A stretch of DNA of 64,000 nt from NCBI GenBank assembly GCA_964526835.1, contig CAZGMK010000001.1, positions 124,001 to 188,000 of the forward strand. The letters are read 5' to 3'. Under the pieces are notes generated by a model that saw nothing but the letters and a program-made list of their open reading frames with translations, did no database searches and was not told the DNA's origin. The number at the start of each line of letters is the position of its first letter. Position 1 is the first letter of the stretch. Positions 33,586 through 42,421 of the stretch are shown piece by piece. The translations under genes and the position numbers were made by a program. Source of the DNA: DAOSXA01 sp964526835. GTDB lineage: Bacteria; Zixibacteria; MSB-5A5; GN15; FEB-12.

Positions 33586-35166
33586 TTAGTTCAGCTCGCG
33601 CAGTACCTGTTCAGCTATGAGGCGATGTCCCGTGGCGGTGGGATGGCAATGATCGATGAACTTGTCCTCGGCGCCCAGCGGCGAGCCGGGCGTGCGCCCG
33701 AAAGCAGAGTCCAGCGCAATTACTGTCCAGTTGCTCGCAGCCGTTGTCGACAGCCTTCTGCGCACCGCCCTGGAGTATTCTTCCTTGATTCGTAGCGACA
33801 GATAATCCCCGCAAAGGGCGCGTTCCAGCAATTCAACCGAACGCAGGGTGTCGGCGGGTATCATCTGCTCGGCGTCGGAGCTGAGCCAGGCTACGGCCAG
33901 GTTGTATGGAAAGACCGCTCCCGCACTCTCCTCCACCGGGTTGCGCGGCTGAGGGTGACTCTCCCCAAAAGCCGACATGGCCTGGGCCAGATATCTGCGC
34001 GCCGTCCCAAAGCGGCCTGCCTGCCAGTGCGAAACGCCGATATTGTTGATGATCACCGGATCATCGGGAGCCAATGCCAGCTGGCCCAGGCAATAATCGA
34101 TGGCCCGGTCGGAGGGCATATCGTCGGTGAATGCCGAACCGTAGACGGCCCGCGTATACCAGTCGGCATGGCCATAGCGACGTTCGAAATCTGTCCAGTC
34201 CATGCAGTACTTAATCCGGCGTCCGAGGACCCGCCTTACCGGCTCCGGCAAGAGCAAGTCGCCTTCCCCGGTCCTCATTCTCTCGAAGACCTTGAACTGT
34301 AAACCGGCCGGCCACAGATATGGCACGATCGGCTCCACCACCACGACAGGCGTCGCTCGCCGCTCACATTCAGCTACAATCGCCGACACATTCCTTGCGT
34401 ATCTCTCCGGTGATACTCGCACCACCATCAACTCCGGATCGGGCGAATTGCTTCCGGATTGACCGATCAGTAGACCGCGTAAGACGCGATAGGTGGCCAC
34501 ATTGCCGAGGAAGCGCCGTAAAGCCGACATGCGCTGGCCCGCCAGCAATTCGTGATCGGGAACGGTCGCCGAGATCGAGGCATCGTTGTTGCCTACGTAG
34601 AGGACAACCAGGTCCGGTTCATATGCCCGGCCATGAAGCTCGAACCACCTCCTTGTCTGCTCGCTGGAATAGCCTGCAACAGCAGCGGTTACGATATCCA
34701 CATAAAGCGATTTGTGAAGCTCCGCCTGCAGGAGAGAGCGCAGTACCTGGCCGAAGGCCTGCCGGTAGGACTTAAGGCCCAGGCCAACCGGCGACGAATC
34801 CCCCAGAAGTAGAATCCGAAAAGTCCCGTTCGGCTTCGGTCTGACTACCGGATCGCCAATAAGACCTTCACTGTTGGTCTGAATGTAATCGGTTCGCAGA
34901 TTCGGACGAAATCGCCACAACAGATCCGGATCCGGCTCGTGCCAGTCGAAGAGGCGGCTGAAGAAGGGCGTCTGCCAGCCCGCATCGGAATCATCGACTT
35001 CCGACTCATCCTCCGGGGTCAAGCGGACGATGGAACCGACGCGCAGGTCTTCTGTTAAGAGGGCAGAATAGAGCGTCAAATCTAAAGAAACGGCCATGCA
35101 AACCGACAGAACGAATATGCCTTTTGAGGTTAAGGACTGTACCCTGATTACACGTATGGGCGGCAT
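33586..35166 (-). CDS. Membrane-anchored SGNH/GDSL-type hydrolase
   Basis: 526 residues if read from 35166, with an N-terminal membrane anchor (IFVLSVCMAVSLDLTLYSAL). This start overlaps the divergent gene at 35096 by 71 bp, and an ATG at 35097 would keep only part of the anchor. SGNH blocks are in order: GDSS with the nucleophile Ser (ILLLGDSSPVGLG, near residue 120), a middle Gly, GNND (VVLYVGNNDAS) and the C-terminal D-x-x-H in FIDHCHPTATGHRLIAE. Between the last two blocks an insert of about 200 residues looks helical and TPR-like (DPVIINNIGVSHWQAGRFGTARRY minus its ends). Such proteins often act as acyl- or polysaccharide-esterases at the envelope. The substrate is unknown. Confidence 0.75.
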   Translation of the reverse strand: MPPIRVIRVQSLTSKGIFVLSVCMAVSLDLTLYSALLTEDLRVGSIVRLTPEDESEVDDSDAGWQTPFFSRLFDWHEPDPDLLWRFRPNLRTDYIQTNSEGLIGDPVVRPKPNGTFRILLLGDSSPVGLGLKSYRQAFGQVLRSLLQAELHKSLYVDIVTAAVAGYSSEQTRRWFELHGRAYEPDLVVLYVGNNDASISATVPDHELLAGQRMSALRRFLGNVATYRVLRGLLIGQSGSNSPDPELMVVRVSPERYARNVSAIVAECERRATPVVVVEPIVPYLWPAGLQFKVFERMRTGEGDLLLPEPVRRVLGRRIKYCMDWTDFERRYGHADWYTRAVYGSAFTDDMPSDRAIDYCLGQLALAPDDPVIINNIGVSHWQAGRFGTARRYLAQAMSAFGESHPQPRNPVEESAGAVFPYNLAVAWLSSDAEQMIPADTLRSVELLERALCGDYLSLRIKEEYSRAVRRRLSTTAASNWTVIALDSAFGRTPGSPLGAEDKFIDHCHPTATGHRLIAEQVLRELN

Positions 35167-35776
35167 TTCCTCGGCCGTTAACCGGCGCGAGCTTCGCGAG
35201 CGTCTGGTTACTTGCCCGATCGAGTGTCTGTTTCACCATTTCTGCGAGACTGTTATACGTCCCAGTTTCGATGATCCTGAGTTCCGCAACGATCTGGCTG
35301 TGTGGTCCGCCCGTCAACTCAGAGACCCTGTCCTGGCCGAACGCCTCGGGGCCATAAATCCGTACAACTACGACAACCTGGAATCCCTTCGGGAGTATCT
35401 CATTGAGGTTCTTGATGATCGCCTGGCGGAAGTGCCCTACTACTCACACACCCCCGCGTTCGAAGAGTTCCGATTCATGCGGGCCATGACCGTAGTCTTT
35501 CGCACCGGGCTGATACTTGAGACACCCGACGACCTGGTGGCCAATATTGCGCAGTTCAGCCACAGTTCGGTCTACTATCATTTCGTCGAAGCACGGCGAC
35601 GTACAGAAAACGGGCTTGATGACTTCTCGGCCTGGCTGAATGATTTCGGCAACGGCGCCGAACCGATGCTCAGGGCGCTGCGAAACCTCGACTTCTACTA
35701 CCTTACCCTGCCGGAGCTCAAAAGAGCCCTTGTTGATGCTGTGGATGCCGCTTCACGCGAGGTCTCGCATGGTTGA
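35096..35776 (+). CDS. DUF5752-like protein of the trehalose cluster
   Basis: 226 residues from ATG 35096 (ATG 35117, at MPFEVKDC, is equally possible; neither has a strong ribosome site). Soluble and mostly helical, with no signal peptide. I recognise it as similar to the DUF5752 proteins found beside trehalose synthase genes (CPIECLFHHFCE, NPYNYDNLESLREYLIEVLDDRL). The biochemical role is unknown; context suggests an accessory or regulatory partner of TreT. Its stop overlaps the treT start in ATGGTTGA, so the two are translationally coupled. Confidence 0.65.
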   Translation: MQTDRTNMPFEVKDCTLITRMGGISSAVNRRELRERLVTCPIECLFHHFCETVIRPSFDDPEFRNDLAVWSARQLRDPVLAERLGAINPYNYDNLESLREYLIEVLDDRLAEVPYYSHTPAFEEFRFMRAMTVVFRTGLILETPDDLVANIAQFSHSSVYYHFVEARRRTENGLDDFSAWLNDFGNGAEPMLRALRNLDFYYLTLPELKRALVDAVDAASREVSHG

Positions 35777-37010
35777 GAAGCGCCTGAACGACTATGAGCC
35801 TGTAGTGGGCAGCGTAGCCATCTCTCAGCTCCAGCAGCTGGCTCGAAGTCTGCAGGGGGCCCGAGTGGTTCACGTTAATTCGACCCGCGAAGGCGGTGGA
35901 GTTGCTGAAATTCTCAATTGGCTGATCCCGCTCATGAACGATCTGGGTCTGGAGGCGTCGTGGGAAATAATCGAAGGTAACCCCGATTTCTTCCATGTCA
36001 CCAAGTCCTTCCACAACGGCCTCCAGGGCACGCCGGTCGGTTTGACCAAGTCGAACTTCGAGGCCTACGAAGACACGAACGCCGAAAACGCCGAGCGGCT
36101 GCGTCCCATCCTTGAAGAAGCCGATTTTGTCTTCATCCACGATCCGCAGCCGGCCTTTCAGCTTCCCTTGTGTTCGAATCGCAAGGGCAAGTGGATTTGG
36201 CGATGTCATATCGACGTCAGCCACCCCAATCGTCGCGTCTGGAGCTATCTACGGAAGATTGTGGCCAACTACGACGCCTCGATCTTCTCCATGCCGGACT
36301 TTGCGCGACGCATGGAGCATCCTCAGTTTATCTTGGCGCCGAGCATCGACCCCCTGAGCGACAAGAACGTGGAGCTGCAAGATAGTGAAGTGGCCGCTGT
36401 CCTCGAGCACTTCGGAATATCGAAGAACCTGCCGATCATCACGCAGGTGTCGCGCTTTGATCGCTTCAAGGACCCCCTCGGCGTAATTCAGGCGTTTGAC
36501 ATGCTCAATGGCTCCGTGGCGGCCCAACTCGTGCTTGCCGGCGGCGGAGCCACCGATGATCCCGAGGGCGCCGCGGTGCTCCAGGAGGTACGCAACGCGG
36601 CCGAAGGCAGAGACAATATCTTCGTTCTGATGCTTCCCCCGGATGCCCATCGAACGATCAATGCTCTTCAGCGCGCCTCCACCATTGTCATGCAGAAGTC
36701 GCTGCAGGAAGGGTTCGGTCTGACTGTTACTGAGGCGATGTGGAAAGGAAAACCGGTAATCGCCGGCAATGTCGGAGGAATCCGACTCCAGGTGTACAAC
36801 CATCACACCGGCTTCAGGGTCAATACGCCGGAGGGTGCGGCACTGCGCATGAGAGAGCTCCTGAGAAACCCGGACAACTGTGCTGCTATGGGAGCACGTT
36901 CGCAGGCGTTCGTTCGTGAGAACTTCCTTCTTAATCGACACCTCCGCGAGTACTTCACTCTAATGCTCGGCCTGCGTCGAGGACTGGACAACCTTCACCT
37001 CGCCGTGTAG
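35769..37010 (+). CDS. treT: Trehalose glycosyltransferring synthase (GT4 family)
   Basis: 413 residues from ATG 35769; GAGG lies eight bases upstream, within the end of the preceding gene. TreT joins a nucleotide-activated glucose (ADP- or UDP-glucose) and free glucose into trehalose. Family blocks are visible: VVHVNSTREGGGVAEIL near residue 30, FIHDPQPAF, WRCHIDVSHPN, QVSRFDRFKDP (start of the C-terminal Rossmann domain) and SLQEGFGLTVTEAMWKGKPV with the GT4 E-x7-E motif. otsB begins 9 bp downstream, so a reversible TreT route and the OtsAB route are encoded together. Confidence 0.88.
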   Translation: MVEKRLNDYEPVVGSVAISQLQQLARSLQGARVVHVNSTREGGGVAEILNWLIPLMNDLGLEASWEIIEGNPDFFHVTKSFHNGLQGTPVGLTKSNFEAYEDTNAENAERLRPILEEADFVFIHDPQPAFQLPLCSNRKGKWIWRCHIDVSHPNRRVWSYLRKIVANYDASIFSMPDFARRMEHPQFILAPSIDPLSDKNVELQDSEVAAVLEHFGISKNLPIITQVSRFDRFKDPLGVIQAFDMLNGSVAAQLVLAGGGATDDPEGAAVLQEVRNAAEGRDNIFVLMLPPDAHRTINALQRASTIVMQKSLQEGFGLTVTEAMWKGKPVIAGNVGGIRLQVYNHHTGFRVNTPEGAALRMRELLRNPDNCAAMGARSQAFVRENFLLNRHLREYFTLMLGLRRGLDNLHLAV

Positions 37011-37019
37011 ATTGTCCTC

Positions 37020-37805
37020 ATGGAAAACCTATCCCGCAGATACGACATCGATGTATTCTGGAATGGCCTGTCGGAAGCGACCCACTCGGTCCTGATGCTC
37101 GACTATGACGGCACACTGGCCCCTTTTGTCCGAGATCGTAATAAGGCGGTTCCCTACCCGGGTGTCCGCCAGCGCCTGAGCGCCCTGCTTGACTCATCAA
37201 GGACCAGGCTTGTGATCATAAGCGGGCGGGGGGTGGAAGATCTGAAGCCTCTGCTCGATATCCATCCGTTGCCAGAACTATGGGGATCCCACGGCCTGGA
37301 GCGGCTCGATGAGCAAGGGCGTTACAGGACCGAATCACAGGGCGAAAAGCCCTCTGAGGGATTGGCCGCCGTCTACTGGTGGGCGCGCCAGAACGACTTC
37401 CTCGAGCAAACAGAACGCAAGCCTCTCGGCATCGCCTTTCACTGGCGCGGACTGTCGGAGAGCGAGGCAAAACGCATCCGAGAAGCCGTAGAATCCAGGT
37501 GGCGCTCCGATCTGGCTCAATTCGAACTCGAACTGCACGAATTTGATGGCGGCTATGAGATACGTTGCACGGGCATCAACAAGGCAGATGCAGTACAGTC
37601 GATACTGAATCAAACGCCCGGTGAATCGATCATCGCCTATCTGGGCGATGATGCCACCGACGAAGACGCCTTCAGGGCTTTGGGCGACAGGGGACTATCG
37701 GTCCTGGTCCGCAAGGAGATCAGGGACACCGCCGCCGACATCTGGCTCAGGCCGCCTGAGGAAATGCTACAGTTCCTTGATCGTTGGCGGAACCTGACTG
37801 TTTAG
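37020..37805 (+). CDS. otsB: Trehalose-6-phosphate phosphatase
   Basis: 261-residue HAD-superfamily phosphatase that converts trehalose 6-phosphate to trehalose. HAD motif I is MLDYDGTLAPF with nucleophile Asp and acid/base Asp (about residues 25-35). Motif II is VIISGR. Motif IV is YLGDDATDEDAF. The cap domain (about 100-200) carries the trehalose-phosphatase blocks GSHGLERLDEQG and KPLGIAFHWRG. Its start is 9 bp after treT, with a weak ribosome site, so translation may depend on coupling. Acts on the product of OtsA encoded next. Confidence 0.92.
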   Translation: MENLSRRYDIDVFWNGLSEATHSVLMLDYDGTLAPFVRDRNKAVPYPGVRQRLSALLDSSRTRLVIISGRGVEDLKPLLDIHPLPELWGSHGLERLDEQGRYRTESQGEKPSEGLAAVYWWARQNDFLEQTERKPLGIAFHWRGLSESEAKRIREAVESRWRSDLAQFELELHEFDGGYEIRCTGINKADAVQSILNQTPGESIIAYLGDDATDEDAFRALGDRGLSVLVRKEIRDTAADIWLRPPEEMLQFLDRWRNLTV

Positions 37806-37806
37806 T

Positions 37807-37835
37807 TTGCCATTCCGAGCCGAAACGCCTATATT
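37807..37835 (+). promoter_or_regulatory. Internal promoter for otsA
   Basis: TTGCCA (37807-37812), 17-bp spacer, TATATT (37830-37835) followed by G, located in the 120-bp gap between otsB and otsA. Confidence 0.5.
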
Positions 37836-37925
37836 GCAGCCGAGCACGGAGATGTCGCCGAACAACCAGCGGCGTTTCTTCACGGGTTCTCGCCGTGTAA
37901 CTGACGACTCTACCTGGGGGTTGAC

Positions 37926-39392
37926 ATGGAGCGCAAGTCCACACAGTTACTCGTTGTCTCGAACCGTCTTCCTGTTGCGGTAACGCAGGAGGACGGCCAA
38001 TGGAAGGCTCGGCCATCGTCAGGCGGACTCGTCACCGCTCTGGCTCCGCTGATGAGGAAGAACCGCGGTCTCTGGATCGGCTGGCCCGGATGCGATGCCG
38101 GCGCTCCGGTCGATGAACTAATGTCCCAGGCCTCCGAGGAGCAGGGGTTCGACCTCAAGGCAATCGACTTGAGCGAAGACGAGGTCGCACGCTACTACCG
38201 TGGTTTCTCCAACGAGACCCTCTGGCCCCTCTTCCACGACCTGCTGGGTTTCTGCCGCTTCGAAGAAGCCAATTGGGAAACCTATGTCGAGATCAACCGT
38301 CGTTTCGCCGAAATCCTGGCGACCCAGATCAGCGAAGCGTCATTCGTTTGGGTGCACGATTATCAGCTGATGCTCGTAGGCCATTTCCTTCGGGAGATGG
38401 GCGTGGAGCATAAGACCAACTTCTTCCTGCATATCCCGTTCCCGTCGGCCGACCTGTACCGGCGTCTGCCCTGGCGCCAGGAACTCATTGAGGGCCTGCT
38501 CCAGTATGATCACGTGGGCTTCCAGACAGCCAATGATCGCAGGAATTTCGTGCAGTGTATCCGCAGCCTCGTACCCGATGCCAGGGCGCGGGCCCAGCGC
38601 CGACAATCGACTGTACGCTGGGGAGGACGACAGATCAGGCTGGGCTCCTACCCTATCAGCATTGACTTTGAAGAGTTCGCGAATGGCGCCCAGAGCCATG
38701 AAGTAGCCGATGCGGCATGGTACATTCACGAGAACCTGCCGGGACGTGTCCTCGTACTGGGACTCGACCGCCTCGATTATACCAAGGGGATTCCGGAGCG
38801 TTTTCTGGCGTTCGAGCGATTCCTCGAAAAGTACCCGGAGACACGGGGCAAAGTCTCCCTGCTGCAAATACTGGTACCCAGCCGCACCAAAGTGCCGGAG
38901 TATCAGTCGCTGAAGGGACGCCTCGATACGCTCGTGGGGCATATCAACTCACGATTCACTCAGCACGGTTGGGTGCCGATACACTACCTCTTCCGCCACC
39001 TCGATCGCAGCCAGCTCCTGGGACATTACCGGGCCTGCGAGATCGCCCTGATTACTCCGCTGCGTGACGGCATGAACCTCGTGGCCAAGGAATACTGTGC
39101 CGCCAGCGTGGAAAACAACGGCATTCTCATCCTGTCCGAGTTCGCGGGTGCGGCCCCGCAACTCTCCAAAGGTGCGTTAGTGGTCAACCCTTATGATATT
39201 GAACAGACCGCTGATGCCATCTACCGTGCCTACGTCATGAGCCCGGAAAGTCGGGCCCGGAGAATGAAGCTACTCCGTGGCGAGATTCGTCGCAACGACG
39301 TTCACAGGTGGGTGGAGTGGTTTCTCGGAACCGCAGATGTCCCCAGAGTAGACGACTCCCAACCCGTTCCGCTGCCAGGCCTCGACCAATAG
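37926..39392 (+). CDS. otsA: Alpha,alpha-trehalose-phosphate synthase (GT20)
   Basis: 488 residues; ATG 37926 follows a GGGGG site. It transfers glucose from UDP-glucose to glucose 6-phosphate. Diagnostic GT20 segments: VVSNRLPVAV at the N-terminus, SSGGLVTALAP, GWPG, WPLFHD, WVHDYQLML (about residue 140), HIPFPSADLYRRLPWR, GLDRLDYTKGIPERFLAFE, and the C-terminal LRDGMNLVAKEYCA and SEFAGAA. Full length and intact. It lies downstream of otsB with its own likely promoter. Trehalose is a compatible solute and stress protectant. Confidence 0.96.
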   Translation: MERKSTQLLVVSNRLPVAVTQEDGQWKARPSSGGLVTALAPLMRKNRGLWIGWPGCDAGAPVDELMSQASEEQGFDLKAIDLSEDEVARYYRGFSNETLWPLFHDLLGFCRFEEANWETYVEINRRFAEILATQISEASFVWVHDYQLMLVGHFLREMGVEHKTNFFLHIPFPSADLYRRLPWRQELIEGLLQYDHVGFQTANDRRNFVQCIRSLVPDARARAQRRQSTVRWGGRQIRLGSYPISIDFEEFANGAQSHEVADAAWYIHENLPGRVLVLGLDRLDYTKGIPERFLAFERFLEKYPETRGKVSLLQILVPSRTKVPEYQSLKGRLDTLVGHINSRFTQHGWVPIHYLFRHLDRSQLLGHYRACEIALITPLRDGMNLVAKEYCAASVENNGILILSEFAGAAPQLSKGALVVNPYDIEQTADAIYRAYVMSPESRARRMKLLRGEIRRNDVHRWVEWFLGTADVPRVDDSQPVPLPGLDQ

Positions 39393-39555
39393 CCCAGGCG
39401 CCGAAGCCGATACTCAAACACCATGGCCGTGCGCCGACAATAGGCTCTGCCCTGTTGATAGCGATACTTATGAGTCATCCTCATCTCCCCGTTCTGACGT
39501 AGGTTAGGCCCCTTCAACGGCTCTCCCCCGCGTACGTATCCACGCCAGGGCTGTC

Positions 39556-40299
39556 CTACCGGCTTCGGATCTTCGACAACAGACGCAGTATCTCAAGGTA
39601 CAACCAGACCAGTGTAACAACCAGCCCGAAGGCGGCGTACCACTCCATGTACCTGGGCGCTCCCCGCTCGGCGCCGGTTTCGATGAAGTCGAAATCCAGC
39701 ACCAGATTCAGAGCTGCGACAACCACGACAACGATGCTGAAGATGATTCCGATCGGTCCCGAACCATGAATGTATGGAATGCCGACCTCAAAGAAGCCAA
39801 GCACGAAAGTAGCTACGTAGACCAATAGAATCGCACCGGTAGCCGCTATGACCCCTGTCCGGAACTTCTCGGTTACCTTGATGATGCCCGCCCGATAAGC
39901 GAAGAGCAAGACGGCCAGCACACCGAATGTCAACCCGACTGCCTGAATTACAATCCCTGGAAACTGTGTCTCGGCGAGAATCGAGATGCCGCCTATCGCC
40001 AGACCCTCGAGGACAGCGTATACCGGGGACGTATAGGGCGACCACTCTTTCTTGAAGATCGTGAGGATCGCAACCGCTAATCCTCCGAGGGCGCCCACCA
40101 GAATGTACGGCAGCACACCGCTCGGTTCCGCTGCGCCGACAAACTGAGCCCACACGAAGCCCGCAGAGATCACGAGCAGCACAAGCAGAATGGCGGTCCG
40201 GTTAACAGCGCCGCTGACGGACATGCGTTCGGCCCCGACGGACGGAACCGTGACTCTCGTGAATGTTTCCTCGCTCAACGCCGGATTAGCTGTACGCAT
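39556..40299 (-). CDS. Bax inhibitor-1/YccA-like membrane protein
   Basis: 247 residues; AAGGAG lies upstream of ATG 40299. A short cytoplasmic N-terminus (MRTANPALSEETFTRV) is typical of the prokaryotic BI-1/YccA subgroup. Seven hydrophobic segments follow: about 33-52, 62-82, 92-108, 117-135, 148-170, 180-200 and 222-240. The motif SPVYAVLEGLAIGG, between the third and fourth segments, is characteristic. Members of this family are pH-sensitive Ca leak channels or modulators of membrane proteases. The physiological role here is unknown, and it stands alone. Confidence 0.85.
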   Translation of the reverse strand: MRTANPALSEETFTRVTVPSVGAERMSVSGAVNRTAILLVLLVISAGFVWAQFVGAAEPSGVLPYILVGALGGLAVAILTIFKKEWSPYTSPVYAVLEGLAIGGISILAETQFPGIVIQAVGLTFGVLAVLLFAYRAGIIKVTEKFRTGVIAATGAILLVYVATFVLGFFEVGIPYIHGSGPIGIIFSIVVVVVAALNLVLDFDFIETGAERGAPRYMEWYAAFGLVVTLVWLYLEILRLLSKIRSR

Positions 40300-40538
40300 C
40301 GGCTGCTCCTTAATCTCGCCTCATGGCAATTATACCCGGTGCGCCCCGGCCGAGTCAAGCTTGATACTAGCGCGCTGCCGGTGGTCTTTGGCTCACCAAA
40401 CGGTTCTTAATGGACATCCACATTCCCGCTGTCACCCCACTTCATCACGAGAATCGGCGCGATACTGCCGCCCTGTCCCATTAGATTGCGTCTGCTCGTC
40501 GCTCCCGGAAGGCCGAGTCAGTTTGACACCGAATCCGT

Positions 40539-40567
40539 TTGACATTGCCTCATTCAGCAGCTTAAGT
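40539..40567 (+). promoter_or_regulatory. Candidate promoter of barrel protein gene
   Basis: TTGACA (40539-40544), 17-bp spacer, TTAAGT (40562-40567), 38 bp before the start codon. The rest of the gap 40300-40538 shows no gene. Confidence 0.4.
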
Positions 40568-40604
40568 ACATCCAGCATATAACAAGATTGGAGGGTTCAC
40601 CAAG

Positions 40605-41354
40605 ATGACAAGCAATGTTCCCTCGGTGGCAGTGGTTACAGTATCCCTGATAATGGCAACCATGGGCGTTTCCCATTGTGCAACCTGGACAATTGATCTT
40701 GAAGGCGGTCCGGTAGTCGCCGGGTACAACGATGTTCGCATCCCTAACGAGACCGGTACGAAGATATCCCTGACCGACGACCTCGATGCCGATGTTGAAC
40801 CATACTGGCGACTGCGAGCCGGTGTCGCCTTCGGCAGGCACAGCATCTCGACTCTTGTGGCGCCGCTTTCGCTTGACGCCGCAGGCTCGGCGGCCAAGCT
40901 GGTCGTGTTCGAAGATACCGAATTTCCGGCTGGTACCGACCTGCGTGCGAAATACAAGTTCAACTCGTACCGTCTGACCTGGCGTTACAGTGTTTTGGTG
41001 CGACCTTCCTGGCGGTTCGATATCGGCTTCACCGGCAAAATTCGTGACGCATCGGTACTCGTCGAGAGCAGTCAGTCAACGGCAGAGAAAACGAATGTAG
41101 GTTTTGTACCGTTGATTAACTTCCTGTTATCCTGGCGCTTATCTCCTTGTCTGCATCTGACACTTGATGGCGATGCCTTGGCCGCACCCCAGGGCCGCGC
41201 AGAGGATGTGGCGCTGTTGGTGAATTACGATGCGAGCAGCCGATTATCGCTCAAAGCTGGGTATCGTCTCCTGGAAGGCGGTGCCGATGTCGAGGATGTC
41301 TACAGCTTTGCACTGCTCCACTACGGGGTGGTAGGGCTAACGTTTCATATGTAG
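40605..41354 (+). CDS. Outer-membrane beta-barrel protein
   Basis: 249 residues; ATG 40605 has GGAGG upstream. Signal peptide about 1-25 (VAVVTVSLIMATMGVSHC). The mature part is made of alternating strands with Trp/Tyr/Phe girdles (YRLTWRYSVLVRPSW, FDIGFTGKIRD) and ends HYGVVGLTFHM, a C-terminal strand signature of outer-membrane barrels. About 8-10 strands are likely. No specific family recognised. It is convergent with the RRM gene; a hairpin 19 bp past the stop belongs to the other strand. Confidence 0.65.
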   Translation: MTSNVPSVAVVTVSLIMATMGVSHCATWTIDLEGGPVVAGYNDVRIPNETGTKISLTDDLDADVEPYWRLRAGVAFGRHSISTLVAPLSLDAAGSAAKLVVFEDTEFPAGTDLRAKYKFNSYRLTWRYSVLVRPSWRFDIGFTGKIRDASVLVESSQSTAEKTNVGFVPLINFLLSWRLSPCLHLTLDGDALAAPQGRAEDVALLVNYDASSRLSLKAGYRLLEGGADVEDVYSFALLHYGVVGLTFHM

Positions 41355-41361
41355 ACACTGC

Positions 41362-41397
41362 AGATCAAGAAAGGCAGGAGCCGCCAGTGCTCCTGCC
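41362..41397 (-). terminator. Rho-independent terminator of first RRM gene
   Basis: On the minus strand, GGCAGGAGC-7 nt-GGCTCCTGCC (plus coordinates 41373-41397) followed by TTTCTTGAT. The same GCAGGAGC stem is used behind the second RRM gene at 44290. Confidence 0.75.
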
Positions 41398-41425
41398 CTC
41401 TGTAATTCGGTCTTTGCGGAAAAGA

Positions 41426-41713
41426 CTACCAGCGGCCGCGACCGCCGCCGCCACCGCCGCGGCGGTTGTCAGTGCGCGGACGAGCTTCGTTGACCGTCAG
41501 AGTACGGCCGTCCAGGTCCGTGTTGTTCAGTGCCGCAATAGCTGCCTGACCCTCATCATCCGACGGCATTTCGACGAATCCAAAACCCCGTGACCGACCG
41601 GTTTCGCGATCGGAAATGATGCGGGCGCTCGAAACCTCTCCATGCTGCGAAAAGACCTGACGAAGGGAGTCTTCCGTTGTGTCGAAAGACAGATTGCCGA
41701 CGTAGATATTCAT
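41426..41713 (-). CDS. RRM-domain RNA-binding protein (glycine-rich)
   Basis: 95 residues with one RNA-recognition motif: RNP2 is IYVGNLSF (residues 3-10) and RNP1 is RGFGFVEM (43-50). A short Arg/Gly-rich tail follows (RRGGGGGGRGRW). It is related to cyanobacterial and plant cold-inducible RNA-binding proteins that act as RNA chaperones. ATG 41713 has GAGGG seven bases upstream. The transcript probably begins near 41888, leaving a leader of about 175 nt. A paralogue with the same arrangement lies at 44290-44619. Regulation by temperature is plausible but not shown. Confidence 0.92.
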   Translation of the reverse strand: MNIYVGNLSFDTTEDSLRQVFSQHGEVSSARIISDRETGRSRGFGFVEMPSDDEGQAAIAALNNTDLDGRTLTVNEARPRTDNRRGGGGGGRGRW

Positions 41714-41894
41714 ATCTACCCTCTTGTTTAGTCTGCTCGGAACCCGGCCGGGCTTACCCGGTCGTTGCGCCCGAGCTAGCAGATTACTGTTCCGCCAAAC
41801 GGCGCGGTCTCACCGGATCGAGTCTCATGGGGGAATTGCGTATTAAAGAATCTACCCTAACAACAACGAAACCAGGACACCAGTTAACATTGGC

Positions 41895-41923
41895 AATTTA
41901 TCGGCACGCCTGCAAAATGTCAA
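41895..41923 (-). promoter_or_regulatory. Promoter of first RRM gene
   Basis: Minus strand: TTGACA (41918-41923), 17-bp spacer, TAAATT (41895-41900). The flanking bases (TTTTGCAGGCGTGCCGATAA) resemble those of the promoter at 44799-44826. The leader contains GCGCC-type hairpin CGCC-GTTT-GGCG and the block ATCCGGTGAGAC shared with the paralogue leader. Confidence 0.75.
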
Positions 41924-42305
41924 CACCATTTTCGCCCCCAGGCCAAATTCGCGGGGTGAGCTCGGAAGAAGCCAGGGACGCGAGGGTCACACCCGGATGG
42001 TGGGTGAACTGGCACCGCATGCAAAACCGCCCCGTCCGGAACGCCGCGTAGCAACACTGGCGCGTAAGCAACCTTGACCTCCATCCCGAGCCCCTCGCGC
42101 ATATTCTTCAGCTCTGCAGGCAATATCTGCCCGCTACTGATAGAAGCCGAACGCGCGGTTGCGGCCCAATCGGAGGCTAGCCGGCTCTGACTGGCTCCGC
42201 CACGGCTCCGCTCGAATTGCAGTATGCGCCACTGTGTACATGGCGCTGTCAGCCTTCTGACTGGCCATTCCACGCCTGAGAGCGGGATTACGTGAAGCTA
42301 CGAAA
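41924..42305. other. Intergenic region with no supported gene
   Basis: The region lies between the divergent RRM and blaI-like genes. A 117-codon open frame on the minus strand has no ribosome site, no family resemblance and crosses the RRM promoter, so I do not call it. Confidence 0.55.
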
Positions 42306-42364
42306 TGCTAAAAAAGCGGCATTTTCTGCTTGACACCAGACCGCATTGTGCTATTTTTTTAGCA
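42306..42364 (+). promoter_or_regulatory. Promoter and candidate operator of blaI-like/M56 operon
   Basis: TTGACA (42330-42335), 16-bp spacer and TATTTT (42352-42357). The promoter is flanked by a perfect 10-bp inverted repeat, TGCTAAAAAA (42306-42315) and TTTTTTAGCA (42355-42364). A tighter palindrome TGCTA-N6-TAGCA (42349-42364) covers the -10. BlaI/MecI/CopY-family repressors bind such dyads, so autoregulation is likely. Confidence 0.55.
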
Positions 42365-42421
42365 GTGCGCATTGAGCAACCAGACCACTTCACGCGTCAC
42401 TGTTTGGAAAGGAATCTCGAT

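Noticed and set aside
41920..42273. 117-codon minus-strand frame upstream of the first RRM gene
   Set aside because: No ribosome site, no family resemblance, and it overlaps the RRM promoter.
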